This document shows positions 21,775 to 32,035 of a DNA stretch of 64,000 bases, one piece after another. Position numbers and translations under genes: made by a program. The notes under the pieces were generated by a model. The model made no database searches. It worked only from the letters and a program-made list of their open reading frames with translations, and was not told the DNA's origin. Each line of letters starts with the position of its first letter. Position 1 is the first letter of the stretch. The DNA is from Cercospora beticola (lineage: Eukaryota > Ascomycota > Dothideomycetes > Mycosphaerellales > Mycosphaerellaceae), in NCBI RefSeq assembly GCF_033473495.1, contig NC_088940.1, positions 558,001-622,000 of the forward strand, written 5' to 3'.

Positions 21775-23574
21775 ATGGCCGAGCAGGCAGACTGGGTCGA
21801 TACACCTGGCTCAGAGCAGTCTCGAAGGGAGGCATCCATTGTGGACCGACATCTACCAGATGGGTACAGTGCTGAGCCGGAGGCTGTGGTCTACGATGCA
21901 CCTGGAAACGATGACTCGGGATCTGTATTGTCCAAATCTCCAGAACCGGAGTCGAGTCTGAGATTGCAAGGCGGAGACATGCATCGCGACATTTTCAAGA
22001 TCAAAGCTCGAGCGAAGAATGAGGGAACTATTCGCCGCTCCAATACCTTTGCTGCGAGGGAAAGCCCACGAATCATTCCTGCCGCAGAGGTCCCAGTTAG
22101 CGATCAATTACAGCCTGGTGGAATGCGAAGGCAGTATGTGCAGAGGCATCGAGTGCAGAGGCGACTCAGTACCGTTGCTACCCCGGTCACGAGGAACTTC
22201 GTGTCATTCTTGGAGCTTTATGGCAGTTTTGCTGGCGAGGACCTGGAAGACACAGACTCCGATCTCGATACACTGGACACCGAATCAGCAATTGAGGATG
22301 AAGACGATGACGATCAAGCTCGAGAAAGGCGTCCGCTTCTTGGAAGGCGGAAGAGTTCGAAGCGGGCCAAGCGCGAGGGAGAAGCGGGCACTACCAAGGC
22401 GTTCTTCACACTACTCAAGGCATTCGTGGGGACTGGAATCATGTTCCTACCCAAGGCTTTCAGAAACGGTGGCATTCTGTTCTCATCCATCACGCTCATT
22501 ATGGTGTCTATCATTACGACTCTGTGTTTCCGGCTTCTGCTCCAATGCAGAGAAAGGTATGGCGGTGGAGGTTATGGTGAGCTTGGAGATGCCATTTTTG
22601 GCCGCAAGTTTCGGAGTCTCATCCTGGCCTCGATCACGCTGTCACAATTGGGCTTCGTCTGCGCAGGTTTGATCTTCACTGCTGAAAATCTGCTGTCGTT
22701 CTTGCACGCGATCGTACCTGTCGACAAGCCTCAACCTTTCGACACGTCTGCACTCATCGCCATCCAGTTCGTCATCTTGATCCCGATGGCTCTGATCCGG
22801 AACATTGCAAAACTCGGACCTGCTGCACTGCTTGCAGATGTGTTCATCCTTGTCGGACTGGTCTACATTTGGGCATACGACATCAAAGAGCTGGCCACGT
22901 ATGGCATGGCTCCTACCGTGAAGCTCTTCAACCCCTCGGCATTCACTCTCACGATTGGTTCGGCAATTTTCACATTTGAAGGAATAGGACTCATCTTGCC
23001 CATTCAGTCGTCGATGAAGAACCCAGAGAAATTCCCCTACCTGCTGTACCTGGTCATGTTCATCATCACCTGCATCTTCACATCGGTCGGCGCTTTGTGT
23101 TATGCCACGTTTGGTGAGGAGACTAAGATTCAAATCATCTCAAACTACCCTCAGGACAGCAAACTGGTCAACACTGTACAATTCATCTACTCCATGGCCG
23201 TGCTGGTCGGCGAACCTGTGCAGCTCTTCCCGGCCGTCCGTATCATCGAACAGTGGCTCTTCGGCGACAAGGCTTCCGGAAAGAAGTCCAAGGGTGTCAA
23301 ATGGTGGAAGAACCTCCTCCGCACCTCCATGATGCTGTTCTGTGGCCTCGTCGCTATCTTCGGCGCGGGAGATCTGGACAAATTCGTTTCGCTGATTGGC
23401 GCTTTTGCGTGTGTACCACTGGTGTACATCTACCCACCACTTCTGCATTTGCGGGGAATGGCGGAGAAGAGATCGGAGAAGATCTTTGACATCTCTCTGA
23501 TCACACTTGGCTTGTTTGCATTTACCTTCACGACGGTCATGACACTCAAGCAATGGGTCGAGGGCTCGTTGTAG
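21775..23574 (+). CDS. Vacuolar amino-acid transporter, AVT3-like
   Basis: A single-exon frame of 599 residues with ATG in a good context (CCACCATGG). Residues 1-200 are polar, with an acidic patch before RRPLLGRRKSSKRAKR. From about residue 205 the sequence matches the AAAP family: TTKAFFTLLKAFVGTGIMFL, then about 10-11 hydrophobic segments including GLILPIQSSMKNPEKFPYLL and the cytosolic loop before WWKNLLRTSMM. Yeast Avt3/Avt4 export neutral amino acids from the vacuole, and the long hydrophilic N-terminus is typical of that group; transport direction is inferred. The C-terminus ends shortly after the last membrane segment (TLKQWVEGSL). Confidence 0.92.
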   Translation: MAEQADWVDTPGSEQSRREASIVDRHLPDGYSAEPEAVVYDAPGNDDSGSVLSKSPEPESSLRLQGGDMHRDIFKIKARAKNEGTIRRSNTFAARESPRIIPAAEVPVSDQLQPGGMRRQYVQRHRVQRRLSTVATPVTRNFVSFLELYGSFAGEDLEDTDSDLDTLDTESAIEDEDDDDQARERRPLLGRRKSSKRAKREGEAGTTKAFFTLLKAFVGTGIMFLPKAFRNGGILFSSITLIMVSIITTLCFRLLLQCRERYGGGGYGELGDAIFGRKFRSLILASITLSQLGFVCAGLIFTAENLLSFLHAIVPVDKPQPFDTSALIAIQFVILIPMALIRNIAKLGPAALLADVFILVGLVYIWAYDIKELATYGMAPTVKLFNPSAFTLTIGSAIFTFEGIGLILPIQSSMKNPEKFPYLLYLVMFIITCIFTSVGALCYATFGEETKIQIISNYPQDSKLVNTVQFIYSMAVLVGEPVQLFPAVRIIEQWLFGDKASGKKSKGVKWWKNLLRTSMMLFCGLVAIFGAGDLDKFVSLIGAFACVPLVYIYPPLLHLRGMAEKRSEKIFDISLITLGLFAFTFTTVMTLKQWVEGSL

Positions 23575-23878
23575 AAGAGAAAAGTTCAACACGTGGAGAA
23601 TTCGCCACTTCAACACATGTGTGATGTATTATGAGATTATAAGATATTCTAGATTAGCGTGCGCATGAAATGGAACGACTGTGTATATGATCTTTCTCCT
23701 TAAGTTCCGTCTCGGCATTCGTACGTGAATGGAAAGCACACGCCTTCTGCGGAACCGCACGTGCAAGCCCCACATCCGTCCAGACCACCTCTCGTCTTCC
23801 TCCGCGATGATCACTCATCCTCCTCTCGACTGCACTTCTTGACAACATTCAGACTGAAGCACTTGCTTCGCCGCAATA
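23575..23878. other. Intergenic region
   Basis: There are 304 bases between two plus-strand genes. The CT-rich block at about 23760-23850 is the likely leader of the thioredoxin-like gene. I see nothing else. Confidence 0.4.
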
Positions 23879-24685
23879 ATGTCTTCCAAGGTCATCAGCA
23901 TCACCTCAACAGGTCACTTCAAGCAGACCACCGCGTCCTCGACCTATACCGTGGTTGACTTCTACGCGTAAGTCGATATTCATGCGCCTCGCGGGCAACT
24001 ATGCGCTCGCGGTTCCACGCGGGATCAGAGCTCCTCGCTGACCTCTTATTCTACCTATAGCGACTGGTGCGGTCCCTGCAAAGTCATCTCTCCCGTCTTC
24101 GAACAGCTCGCCGCCGCCGAATCGAAACCCGGCCGAATCGTCTTCGCCAAAGTCAATGTCGACAATCAGCGCGATGTCGCGTCGATCTATGGGATATCAG
24201 CGTACGTGTAGCGCATCTCGAGGAGGAAACACATCAAGTAGCAAGAGAAGAACATCTAGCTGACATGGAGAACAAACAGCATGCCAACCTTCCTAGTCCT
24301 CAAAGGCAGTAAAGTTGTCGAAACCGTCCGCGGCGCAAACCCCACCGCCCTCCGCTCCGCTATCCTCTCCGCTGCCGCTGATGCCGCCAAAGGCGCCGCG
24401 AAAGCTTCACAACTCTTCTCTGGAAAAGGCCAGACGCTTGGTGGTGCAGGGAGCGCTTCCTCTTCCGCTTCAGCTTCGTCAGTCGGAGCGAATTTGACCG
24501 CCAGTCTACCGAATATTGGACAGGCTTTCAGCGCGCCGGGAGCTTTCGCGCAAGGAAGGGGGTTTCCTGCGATGATTGTGAGGTTTTTGGGATTGTACTT
24601 TTCGACGCTGTTTAGCTTTGATCCGGCGAGGACGGCGGAGGAGAGTCCGTTTGCGGTTAAGAAGGGGAGTGTGAGGGCTCGTTGA
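23879..24685 (+). CDS. Thioredoxin-like protein with C-terminal extension
   Basis: Three exons, 23879..23967, 24061..24201 and 24280..24685, encode 211 residues; both introns have good borders (GTAAGT to TATAG, GTACGT to AACAG). Intron 1 falls immediately before the active site, which reads FYADWCGPCKVISPVF, so both redox cysteines are in exon 2. The cis-proline loop is GISAMPTFLVLKG, with intron 2 just before it. After the thioredoxin fold (about residues 1-110) comes an Ala/Ser/Gly-rich linker and a short hydrophobic segment (FPAMIVRFLGLYFSTLFSF) with a basic end, which could associate with a membrane. It is not a PITH-domain Txl1 as far as I can see. Likely a cytosolic disulfide reductase. 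Confidence 0.87.
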
Positions 24686-24988
24686 GCGGAGAGGAAGACG
24701 CATGGGTGGACACGAACTATGGGATACGGCGTTGAAGGCGTTTCAAGAGCGGCGGAGATGATACCACAGGTTTTGATTGCGACTTTGTCGTTACGACAGG
24801 ACAGGAACGACGCGCTTCGAGGGAATGACTGCCCTCGATCAGACCTACACGAAGCATGATACATATTTACATGAATGGGAATATTAAGCCAGCCATGTCC
24901 ACTGCTCATTCCCTCCCGCGGGACTCCCATTCACCCACTGGCGCTCTCTGGAATGCTGTACATCTATCCTCACGACCGGCGCTTAGGA
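24686..24988. other. Convergent intergenic region
   Basis: These 303 bases between convergent stops show no gene; they should be 3' UTRs. Confidence 0.4.
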
Positions 24989-26249
24989 TCATGTCACAGC
25001 ATCCATCGCACCCGAGCCACCACGAATCATCTTCCGCGGCCACTCAATCCACTTCCAAAGATCCTGGTCCAATTGACTCTCCACACACTCCAAAGTCCAC
25101 TTCGGCCACCCCCTCATAAACCACGAAGTCTCCTTAACATGAAACAGCACCGCAAAATACGCCATCAACACCAACGTACACTGCTCCCTCCCATTCAACA
25201 ACTCCACAAACCTCTCATCCACCCCCGACGCCAACCAATTCATCAACAACCCCACCGCATCCTGCGGATTCCTCTCCCCAAAATCCTCCACCTCCAAAAA
25301 AACCGTATTCAACTCCTGCACCGCCTTTCGATAACTCTGCTCAACCTCGGGATCCTCAATTTTCGCCTCATCAATCATATCCATCAACTGCATGACCTCC
25401 GTCCGGATTGATCGATCAACTTTCCCTCTCCCTTGCGCTCGAGCAATAATAGGCGCAACTTCCGAACTTATAAGCCGTTGCCAATGCGGTCGAATCATAG
25501 CTCTCACCCCCCTCACGACCTGAATCCAACCACAAATCGCCTGAATCGGATCCTCAGGTTTCTGAATCTGCGCCATACCCAACTGATGCATATGTAAAAT
25601 CCCACTTAAAGCAAAAATCGGAGCGCAAGTTGCTGGATCGGGGTTTTGGATTACATGCAAATAAGCTGAAATTGCGGCGTCGTAGTGTTCGGAGGATTTG
25701 AGGAGATTGTGACTGCGTTCGGAGGGGTAGATTATTGCGCGGTGCAGGGCGGAGAGGGCGAGGAGGCCCCGGAGGAGGTAGGGGAATTGGAAGCCTAGGT
25801 CTACGAGGGTGGATTGGTAGGTGTGGAGGGTTGAGGGGGAGGTGCAGGTTAGGGAGGTGTTGAGGGTCCAGAAGTGGAGGAGTTTGAGGTCTGGTATTGC
25901 GAGGTCTGGTGGATCGCTGTTGCCTTGAATGGTATCGGGTGTGTTGGGTATGTTTGATGACCAGCCTGGTGAGGGTGTTGGGGAGGCATTGTTGCTTCCT
26001 TCTGTTCCTGTTCCTATTCCGCGCGGGTTTGGCCATGTGCAATCGAGGTCTAAACGGGTGCCTAGAATTCATTGTTAGTTAGAGAAGAACATGAAGACGA
26101 TAATAATCGACACATTCGGGAACGAAATGCTTCGTGAAAGCTTACTTACACGGCGCACACCGCGGCTTCGTCTCGTCACATTTAACGTGTCGTCGCTTGC
26201 ACACCAAACAGCCTCGTCGGGACTTGGTGTGCGTCTTTCGTACCATCAT
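24989..26249 (-). CDS. Zn(II)2Cys6 transcription factor
   Basis: Two exons, 26150..26249 and 24989..26061, encode 390 residues. The 88-nt intron (GTAAGT to TTCTAG) splits a Cys codon of the zinc cluster. Joined, the cluster has spacing C-x2-C-x6-C-x6-C-x2-C-x6-C, with CLVCKRRHVKC in exon 1 and the last Cys in LDLDCTWPN in exon 2. Two ATGs are adjacent (26249 and 26246). A Pro/Ser/Gly-rich linker follows, then an all-helical region (LKLLHFWTLNT, FQFPYLLRGLLALSALHRA, MRGWPKWTLECVESQL) like the C-terminal domain of fungal regulators such as UPC2-type proteins. It is expected to be a nuclear DNA-binding regulator; targets cannot be read from the sequence. Confidence 0.9.
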
Positions 26250-26354
26250 TTGCACATGTCGTATCGACAATCAGAAGCTACGACTGAAGCGAGGTACACG
26301 ACTAATGCGAGCGATTGCGACTGCTGCGTTAATGCCTCAGGCAAGATTGTCTTC

Positions 26355-26377
26355 ACTAAAACTAAAACTAAAACTTA
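26355..26377. repeat. Short CTAAAA tandem repeat
   Basis: Three to four tandem copies of ACTAAA stand about 105 bases upstream of the Zn2Cys6 start codon and about 40 bases before the pseudogene fragment. The array is too short to mean much. Confidence 0.6.
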
Positions 26378-26412
26378 AGCTAAATCCAGCACGATTGATG
26401 GAGGGTTGCGTC

Positions 26413-26868
26413 TATGAAGCCGATTTACCCAACAGCTTAATAAGGCGGAGAGCTAACAGCGTGAAGCGGAGAACTATCTAGCTTGCCCAATTTGTCCTTT
26501 GCGCGTTTTAGTTCGGATCAGATCCGTCGGAGAAGAGATCCGAGTGGTTTGTTTCACAGTACATACTGTCGCTTTCGATACGACGCATCTTGGCAATGGG
26601 CGTACAGTACAGTACGTTGTTGGCGCGGGTGTCTTCCGTCAGGTTGTCAAGTCCCTTTTGCTCCCTCTTATGAACCCAGTGTTACTAATAAGCTTCCCGA
26701 CTGACTTCACGTCTGGAGGTGTGTCAGCGATGATTGGACAACTTCGCTTTCCCTGATGTCGAATGCCAGATGCTGGAGTGAACCTTGGTTGACTGGTCCT
26801 AGTTGAAAGTGCAACGCAAGACATTCCGGGCGCGAGGTCCTTCGCTCACACAGTTGATGGATCCATGA
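26413..26868 (-). pseudogene. Decayed partial tandem copy of the F-box gene 3' end
   Basis: This stretch aligns end to end with the 3' part of the next gene (about 26934-27385). Matching landmarks in order are AGCCGATTTACCCAACAGC against GCCGGTTTACCCATCAGC, TGCGCGTTTTAGTT against TGCGCCTTTTAGTT, TGTTACTAATAAGC against TGTTACTAAGCAGG, CAGATGCTGGAGTG against CAGATGTTGGAGTG, and GCGCGAGGTCCTTC against GCGCGAGGCGTTC, ending with CAGTTGATGGATCC against CAGTTGATGAATGC. The minus-strand translation keeps TPP.V.SV..L.SN followed by R.S.RD, as in the intact protein, but the stop codon equivalent is lost and the frame is broken. It lacks the 5' three quarters of the gene. It is a truncated tandem duplicate that has drifted. 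Confidence 0.8.
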
Positions 26869-26943
26869 CAATACTTTGACTCCATAAAAATAAAAGCATT
26901 GATCAAGGTTGTACCTCCATCTTTGAGAAAGCCGGTTTACCCA

Positions 26944-29037
26944 TCAGCGTGGAGCTGATTCAGCTGATTGAAGCGGGAAACTAGGACATCTGCTTAGATG
27001 ATCAAGACCTCTTGCGCCTTTTAGTTTGGGCCAAAGGCGCTGCAGGATTTCCTCGACAGGCTTGCCCCACGAAGAGCTCGCTTTGGATCCGATGTCAGAA
27101 TCTTGGCGATTAGTCGTCTTCCTTTTCTTCTTGTCCATCATCTTTTCGGCGAATATTTCTTGTGGCCGATCGTCTCTTATGCTTCGGCTTACGGACCAAT
27201 TGTTACTAAGCAGGTTTGCGACTGACGACACTGCGGGAGGCGTGGAGTACATCTTGACGGCTACGGGTTTCCAGATTTGAAGGGTCAGATGTTGGAGTGG
27301 CACATCGTTGTGGGATTTCTGTCGTGAAATGCAAGTGAAGATTTCCCGCGCGAGGCGTTCATCGATTGCGCAGTTGATGAATGCGTCGAGTATGTGCTGG
27401 TTCAGGACTTGAGTTCCTTGAGGAGAGAAGTCTGGATGCAACTTTGGACCATGGAGGGTGGAGCAACCTGGGAACGGCGACTGATTGAACGCGTTCGACT
27501 TTCGGGTCCTTGCGCCTCGCAGTTCAGGCCATGTGCTGTCGTTTGCATTATTCTGATCGCCGGATGGCCAGCCGAACACGGAATAATCGGAACAATCTAG
27601 GGTTAAGTCCAGCACTCGGAGCTTTGGAAGAGTGCCTAGGATTTTGTAACTTTCGACTTCTGCTGCGTTGCCTTTTGAACGGCGGATGGGTATTGCAAGT
27701 TTTCCCAACCGTGTGCAATACTTTTGAACGGCTGCTAGGACTCCTGGATGTTTCGTGCAGAGGTATTCCCAAAATTGCGGTTGTTCGTTGTGGGTCCCGG
27801 CTCGCATGAGCCAGAGACATTTCAGTGTTGGTCCGTGATGCTTTAGTACAGGTTCCATGTCTACGAGATGCAGATGATCGTCAAGTCGGAGCGATTGCAA
27901 CGGAGGAATTGTCACAAGGAAGCGTTGCAATTCCTTGAACGTCTCAGTTGAAGCATATTTTGGCTCTGGAATGCTCAAAGAAATGGAGCGTAGGTCTCGG
28001 AAAGGTATTTCACACAGTTGCTGATAGAAGCTTGCGTCTCCGCGGCCTGGTAATTCCAATGATCGCAGAACGGAAAAGTCTGTGAGCTCTGTCCACATTG
28101 CTAGTGTCGACGTAGAGATGTACGTATACCTTTCCTTGTCGAGGCAGAGACTGTGCAAAGAGCCTTTGGCACAAGACCGCAGCGCATTTGTCGATACAGA
28201 CCCTTCTCCCGGCGCCGTTTTCCTGCCCGCGGACCCGCACGATTCGATGCGTCGCGACACTATGACCTTCCTCAAATTCGGCGCAGCGCCAGAGACGAAG
28301 CGATGCAAAGTCGCTATCTCGTTGGCATGTCGCGATTCCGTATTTGGCAGGCTGTGTGGAGCATGCAATATAGCGTATTCAAGACGAAACGCATACAGAT
28401 TTGGCGAAGTGAACAGTTTCCGGTCTGAGGCGTACGGAAAGGGCTTATCACGGTTCGTCCAGCGAAAAGAATTAAGCCAAAAGTTACAAGAGGGAAGACG
28501 CTCGTGGAGAGCATCGATGATAAGTTCCGGCACTCGCTGCACGCAGTTCCAAAATAGATCGGTCAACGCTGGAAGCTGCCTGATCAATTCCACGACAGGC
28601 TGCCAGGATTGTTCCGAAAGAGACTCGATCGCGAATTGATCGTCTGTTCTCTCAAGCAAAGGAAAGGAGACGCTTGGGTTATGATTGTCGAACAAACTCT
28701 CGCCAAAGTCTTCGTAGGCTTGTGCTTTACGCCATCCTGCCGGCCCTCTTTTGAATTCGTCTTGCCGGGGCTTCGGCCCAGGCCCGGCTATTTCGAGGCG
28801 ACGTACATGTCTGACGCTGTTTGTACGCTTCAAGTCTGCTAGGCAATCTTCTGCGTCTTCCTTGAGTAGTTCTGCTGAGTTGATGAATATGCTGATGCTG
28901 CGGTGTTGGAAGATCTTTGCGACTGCTCTCCATTCTGCGCATACGGAGGCAAAGTTTCGGGAACTTGCGGGATGGATTTGGGCCAGATAATCGCAGACTA
29001 AGAGCAGAATATCGGATGGCAATTGCGTAGATGCCAT
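26944..29037 (-). CDS. F-box/LRR-like protein
   Basis: A single-exon frame of 697 residues; the ATG at 29037 (MASTQLPSDILLLVCDYLA) is chosen because the frame upstream contains only a TTG. Residues 3-50 resemble an F-box: LPSDILLLVCDYLAQIHP followed by NFASVCAEWRAVAKIF. The body has irregular leucine-rich stretches (LRSLELPGRGD, LRSISLSIPEP, LQSLRLDDHLHLVDM, LRVLDLTLDCSDYS) as in fungal F-box proteins with degenerate LRRs. The C-terminus is basic (KKKRKTTNRQD). Such proteins usually recruit substrates to SCF ubiquitin ligases; the target is unknown. A decayed copy of its 3' end lies immediately downstream. Confidence 0.75.
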   Translation of the reverse strand: MASTQLPSDILLLVCDYLAQIHPASSRNFASVCAEWRAVAKIFQHRSISIFINSAELLKEDAEDCLADLKRTNSVRHVRRLEIAGPGPKPRQDEFKRGPAGWRKAQAYEDFGESLFDNHNPSVSFPLLERTDDQFAIESLSEQSWQPVVELIRQLPALTDLFWNCVQRVPELIIDALHERLPSCNFWLNSFRWTNRDKPFPYASDRKLFTSPNLYAFRLEYAILHAPHSLPNTESRHANEIATLHRFVSGAAPNLRKVIVSRRIESCGSAGRKTAPGEGSVSTNALRSCAKGSLHSLCLDKERYTYISTSTLAMWTELTDFSVLRSLELPGRGDASFYQQLCEIPFRDLRSISLSIPEPKYASTETFKELQRFLVTIPPLQSLRLDDHLHLVDMEPVLKHHGPTLKCLWLMRAGTHNEQPQFWEYLCTKHPGVLAAVQKYCTRLGKLAIPIRRSKGNAAEVESYKILGTLPKLRVLDLTLDCSDYSVFGWPSGDQNNANDSTWPELRGARTRKSNAFNQSPFPGCSTLHGPKLHPDFSPQGTQVLNQHILDAFINCAIDERLAREIFTCISRQKSHNDVPLQHLTLQIWKPVAVKMYSTPPAVSSVANLLSNNWSVSRSIRDDRPQEIFAEKMMDKKKRKTTNRQDSDIGSKASSSWGKPVEEILQRLWPKLKGARGLDHLSRCPSFPLQSAESAPR

Positions 29038-29278
29038 GCCGAAATTGAGTTGGTGTACGGGCAAGGCAGTACAGGATGCAGTGATAGTGAGTTGGAGAGC
29101 CAGAAGGATTGTGACTCAAGATTCCTTGGCCAAATTTGATGACAAGTCCATCAAATCTTGATAAAGATCCAATAACGGAACAAGGAATTGATCGTCAAAG
29201 ATCAGCGCCACCGCCTGTTGGATGCTCCTTCTGACTGAGTGCCAGCAACGACGGAGCTCCTCATATGGTCTCTCGTCT

Positions 29279-29932
29279 CTACATGCCTCCACCTCCGAGA
29301 TGCCTTCTCATCATCGCCATTGAGGCCTGCGGACCGCAATGCACCTCTGGAACAACTAGATCATCGAAGTTGAACAGATCCTCCAATTTGAAAGAATGCG
29401 AAGGTTCGACATCAAAGTCATCTGTCAACGATAACGGACTCGCCGTCGTCCCAGTGATGAGATCTGGAACACACATCGCTCCAGGAGTGACAGCCATTGA
29501 CCCTGCTGTGCGTTCTCGCCTCAGCAATCCAACATACTCCCTCGGCGTGAAACCCGTGGCCTTCTTGAAACTTCGATGGAAGTGGTATTTCGTCAATCCA
29601 GCTTCCTGGGCCAGAGATTCTAAAGAAGGTACAGCGACGTCTTCTGATAAGCTCTCGAGATTCTTGCGAATCCGTTCAATAGCCTGATCTGCTATCGGCA
29701 CGAAGACCTCCAGCTCCGGTCGGCATCTCTTGCATGCTCTGTAGCCTGCTGCGACAGCTTCTGAACCTGTGTCAAAGAACTGGACATTCGAGTGCCGAGC
29801 AAGACGGGCTTTGCAAATCGGTCGGCAGTAGATCTTGGTTGTTTTCACGCAGTAGACAAATTGGCCATCGGCTCTGGGATCTTTCGTGCGGACGGCGTGC
29901 CATTTGGCGGAGTCTGTAGAGAAGGCATTCAT
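29279..29932 (-). CDS. AdaA-like methylphosphotriester-DNA repair/regulator protein
   Basis: A single exon of 217 residues from the ATG at 29932. The N-terminal Ada zinc domain is clear: FVYCVKTTKIYCRPIC followed by AGYRACKRCRPE gives the four Cys ligands, including the expected methyl-acceptor Cys. An AraC-type helix-turn-helix follows (about residues 100-150) with LAQEAGLTKYHFHRSFKKAT and GFTPREYV. The Cys-protein methyltransferase (Ogt) domain of bacterial Ada is absent, as in AdaA-type proteins. The remaining tail is Gly- and Met-rich and has no known domain. By family knowledge the Cys accepts a methyl group from DNA phosphotriesters and the methylated protein activates repair genes. The bacterial-type architecture suggests ancient transfer, though homologues are known in other fungi. 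Confidence 0.9.
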   Translation of the reverse strand: MNAFSTDSAKWHAVRTKDPRADGQFVYCVKTTKIYCRPICKARLARHSNVQFFDTGSEAVAAGYRACKRCRPELEVFVPIADQAIERIRKNLESLSEDVAVPSLESLAQEAGLTKYHFHRSFKKATGFTPREYVGLLRRERTAGSMAVTPGAMCVPDLITGTTASPLSLTDDFDVEPSHSFKLEDLFNFDDLVVPEVHCGPQASMAMMRRHLGGGGM

Positions 29933-30461
29933 CGAGGGCTGCCAGTGTCGCTTTGGCGAATTGTTGCACTGAGTAGTTGCACCATGTTGATTGCAATATC
30001 AGAAGGAATGAGTCGTGGTGGTTGTTGCTTTGGAAGTGAGCAATCGGATGGGGAGCGCCACCACCGGGATGCAGACCCGAAAGCGAAACTCTCGCACCAT
30101 GCGATGAATCAAGTGGTAGCAGCACGAAGGTGAGTGATGTCCAGTGGATCGTGACTCTGACTCCGTATTTGGAAAGCTGTTTATTCTCAACTTTGCGATG
30201 GAAGCGAATTTCCAGTTTCATTTTTGAATTCAGCGTCTACATTTTCTGCCTTGTACCATGAATGTGCAGTTGCCTCGAGCACTCACGCCTGATAATGAGA
30301 TTAAATGAGGCAAAGGCCTTTACACTCTTGAGAATGAGTGGTGGCTGCCTTGGAGCCACGATGACCTGGTGTGCATCACATGGAGCAACACACGCTTCGG
30401 CTCCATATTCTGTTCTCATCAGGTTGCTTATATCGTCCCCCATCCATGCCTGGCTTACGCA
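29933..30461. other. Intergenic region
   Basis: These 529 bases precede the AdaA-like gene and hold its promoter. Short frames on both strands are not supportable. Confidence 0.4.
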
Positions 30462-31415
30462 TCAGAGCACGCGCTGAAACCGACAGAGAGTCTTCTTCAG
30501 CGCAGCTGCGCGTTCCATAGACGGTAAGCTGCTCAATAAAGTGTACAGCTTCGTTTCTTCGTGCTGGAAATCAAGTCTGAAAGCCTCAAACGCCTTGCGG
30601 CTGTGCTTTTGCACTAGCACCGAAGTGGGCGAAAGACTTTCGGCCATGATCTCACGAATCTCCACGAGACTGTGCAGACTGACCAACGTCATGTCTTTGC
30701 TGGTGAGCAATCTGGTACCAAACCCGCTAAGCCCACCTCTTGCATTGGCTTGGAAGTCGTATTCATGTTGAATCAAGGCGTTCAAGGCACGCAGACCATT
30801 GCGGAGGTCTGCAAGAGACTGTAAAATGTCAGACATTCGCGACGCAGTCGCGTGCAAAGTCTGGTGGCTCCTTCGAAGGCCTCTGGCAGATGTCTCGAGA
30901 CCGTCTTTGGAACCGAGGTGCGTGGTCTTGCATGTGAACCAGTAGTGTCCTTTGAGTGCCTCATCGGCTTGGGTCTCACCAAGATCGACGGTAAGCTGAG
31001 CCACCTGGTCCCTGAGATTTGCCAAACCACGAACCAAACGAAATGCTCCCCTCTCAAGCTGGTCGCCGAGCTGAAGACTGTTGAAATCAAGGAGCTCAGG
31101 ATTAGGCAGCGGACCCAAGTATAGCAGCTGCAAGAAGAAATACTTATCGAGTTCATTATGTGTACTGGCCCAGCTTTGAAGGACTCGGTAATTGGCGCGC
31201 AGACTTTCATGGACATTTCGATAAGCAGCGACATTTGGCATCAAGCTCAAGCAAGAGCTTTTGCCGCAAGTCGAAGGTAGATCCAGATCAGAATAGACGC
31301 CACTTGTTTCCTTGGACGTAAGAGAGCTGAGCTTGTCCCAAACGTTGCTGAGCAGAAGCAAGTGTCCGAAGACGGAGACTGACAGCAAGAGCTGAATTGT
31401 GGCGATGAAGTGCAT
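30462..31415 (-). CDS. Hypothetical secreted or membrane-anchored helical protein
   Basis: The frame extends upstream, but the ATG at 31415 begins a plausible signal sequence or anchor (MHFIATIQLLLSVSVFGHLL), giving 317 residues; the next ATG upstream is at 31541. I recognise no family. Two Cys lie close together (TCGKSSCLSLM, about residue 50). The rest is predicted helical, with AYRNVHESLRANYRVLQSW, a TSARGLRRSHQTLHATASRM stretch and the C-terminal METKLYT-like region (HEETKLYTLLSSLPSMERAA), resembling coiled-coil proteins of unknown function. No second membrane segment is visible. Confidence 0.6.
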   Translation of the reverse strand: MHFIATIQLLLSVSVFGHLLLLSNVWDKLSSLTSKETSGVYSDLDLPSTCGKSSCLSLMPNVAAYRNVHESLRANYRVLQSWASTHNELDKYFFLQLLYLGPLPNPELLDFNSLQLGDQLERGAFRLVRGLANLRDQVAQLTVDLGETQADEALKGHYWFTCKTTHLGSKDGLETSARGLRRSHQTLHATASRMSDILQSLADLRNGLRALNALIQHEYDFQANARGGLSGFGTRLLTSKDMTLVSLHSLVEIREIMAESLSPTSVLVQKHSRKAFEAFRLDFQHEETKLYTLLSSLPSMERAAALKKTLCRFQRVL

Positions 31416-32035
31416 CCTGATATTCCTTGGCGGTGTGACCGGATGTATTGCGGTATTGCTGCACCTGTTTGAGGTCGCGGGCGGATCGTATTTGATGGTG
31501 TGTCGTACTTGACTTGAAATTTTGTCGTGCAGGAAGACCATGAGATAGAGACGGTCGATAATATAGCCTTGTTGCGGCGCGAGGTGTTGACTTGCTTGCT
31601 GTCTGACAGCCACCACTCAATCACTTGCTTGCCTCTGTCTCATCAACCATTGCCCAGGGGCTGAGTGAAAAGTACATGCCAGACATACAGTATTAGTTGC
31701 ATCGGGAGCTATCTTTTTTCGTGGTGGTTGGAAAACTCTACGAGCTGCCGTGCCGGTGATGATATGTCCCTGCCAGGCGGACGAATCCAGGAGTGCATGC
31801 ACCCATACTTCCCGTTTGAAAACTCAAGAGTCAGCGAACAGGAGCGGCCGCTGGGACAATCGAAAGCTGCATGTCTCATGGACGGTCCAGGTCCGTTGTG
31901 TCTCAGTCTCAGGTGACAACTGACAATTGGAGAAGCGGCTCCGCAATGAACCCTACGTGGGATACATGTCCCATACGGGCGCAAAAGATGGCGCAAAGTA
32001 GTGTGCGCACACGCTGATCGTAGGCAATGGTACTC
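31416..32035. other. Intergenic region
   Basis: These 620 bases lie between two minus-strand genes. I see no coding sequence that can be supported; they should hold the promoter of the upstream gene and the PRCC-family 3' UTR. Confidence 0.4.
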
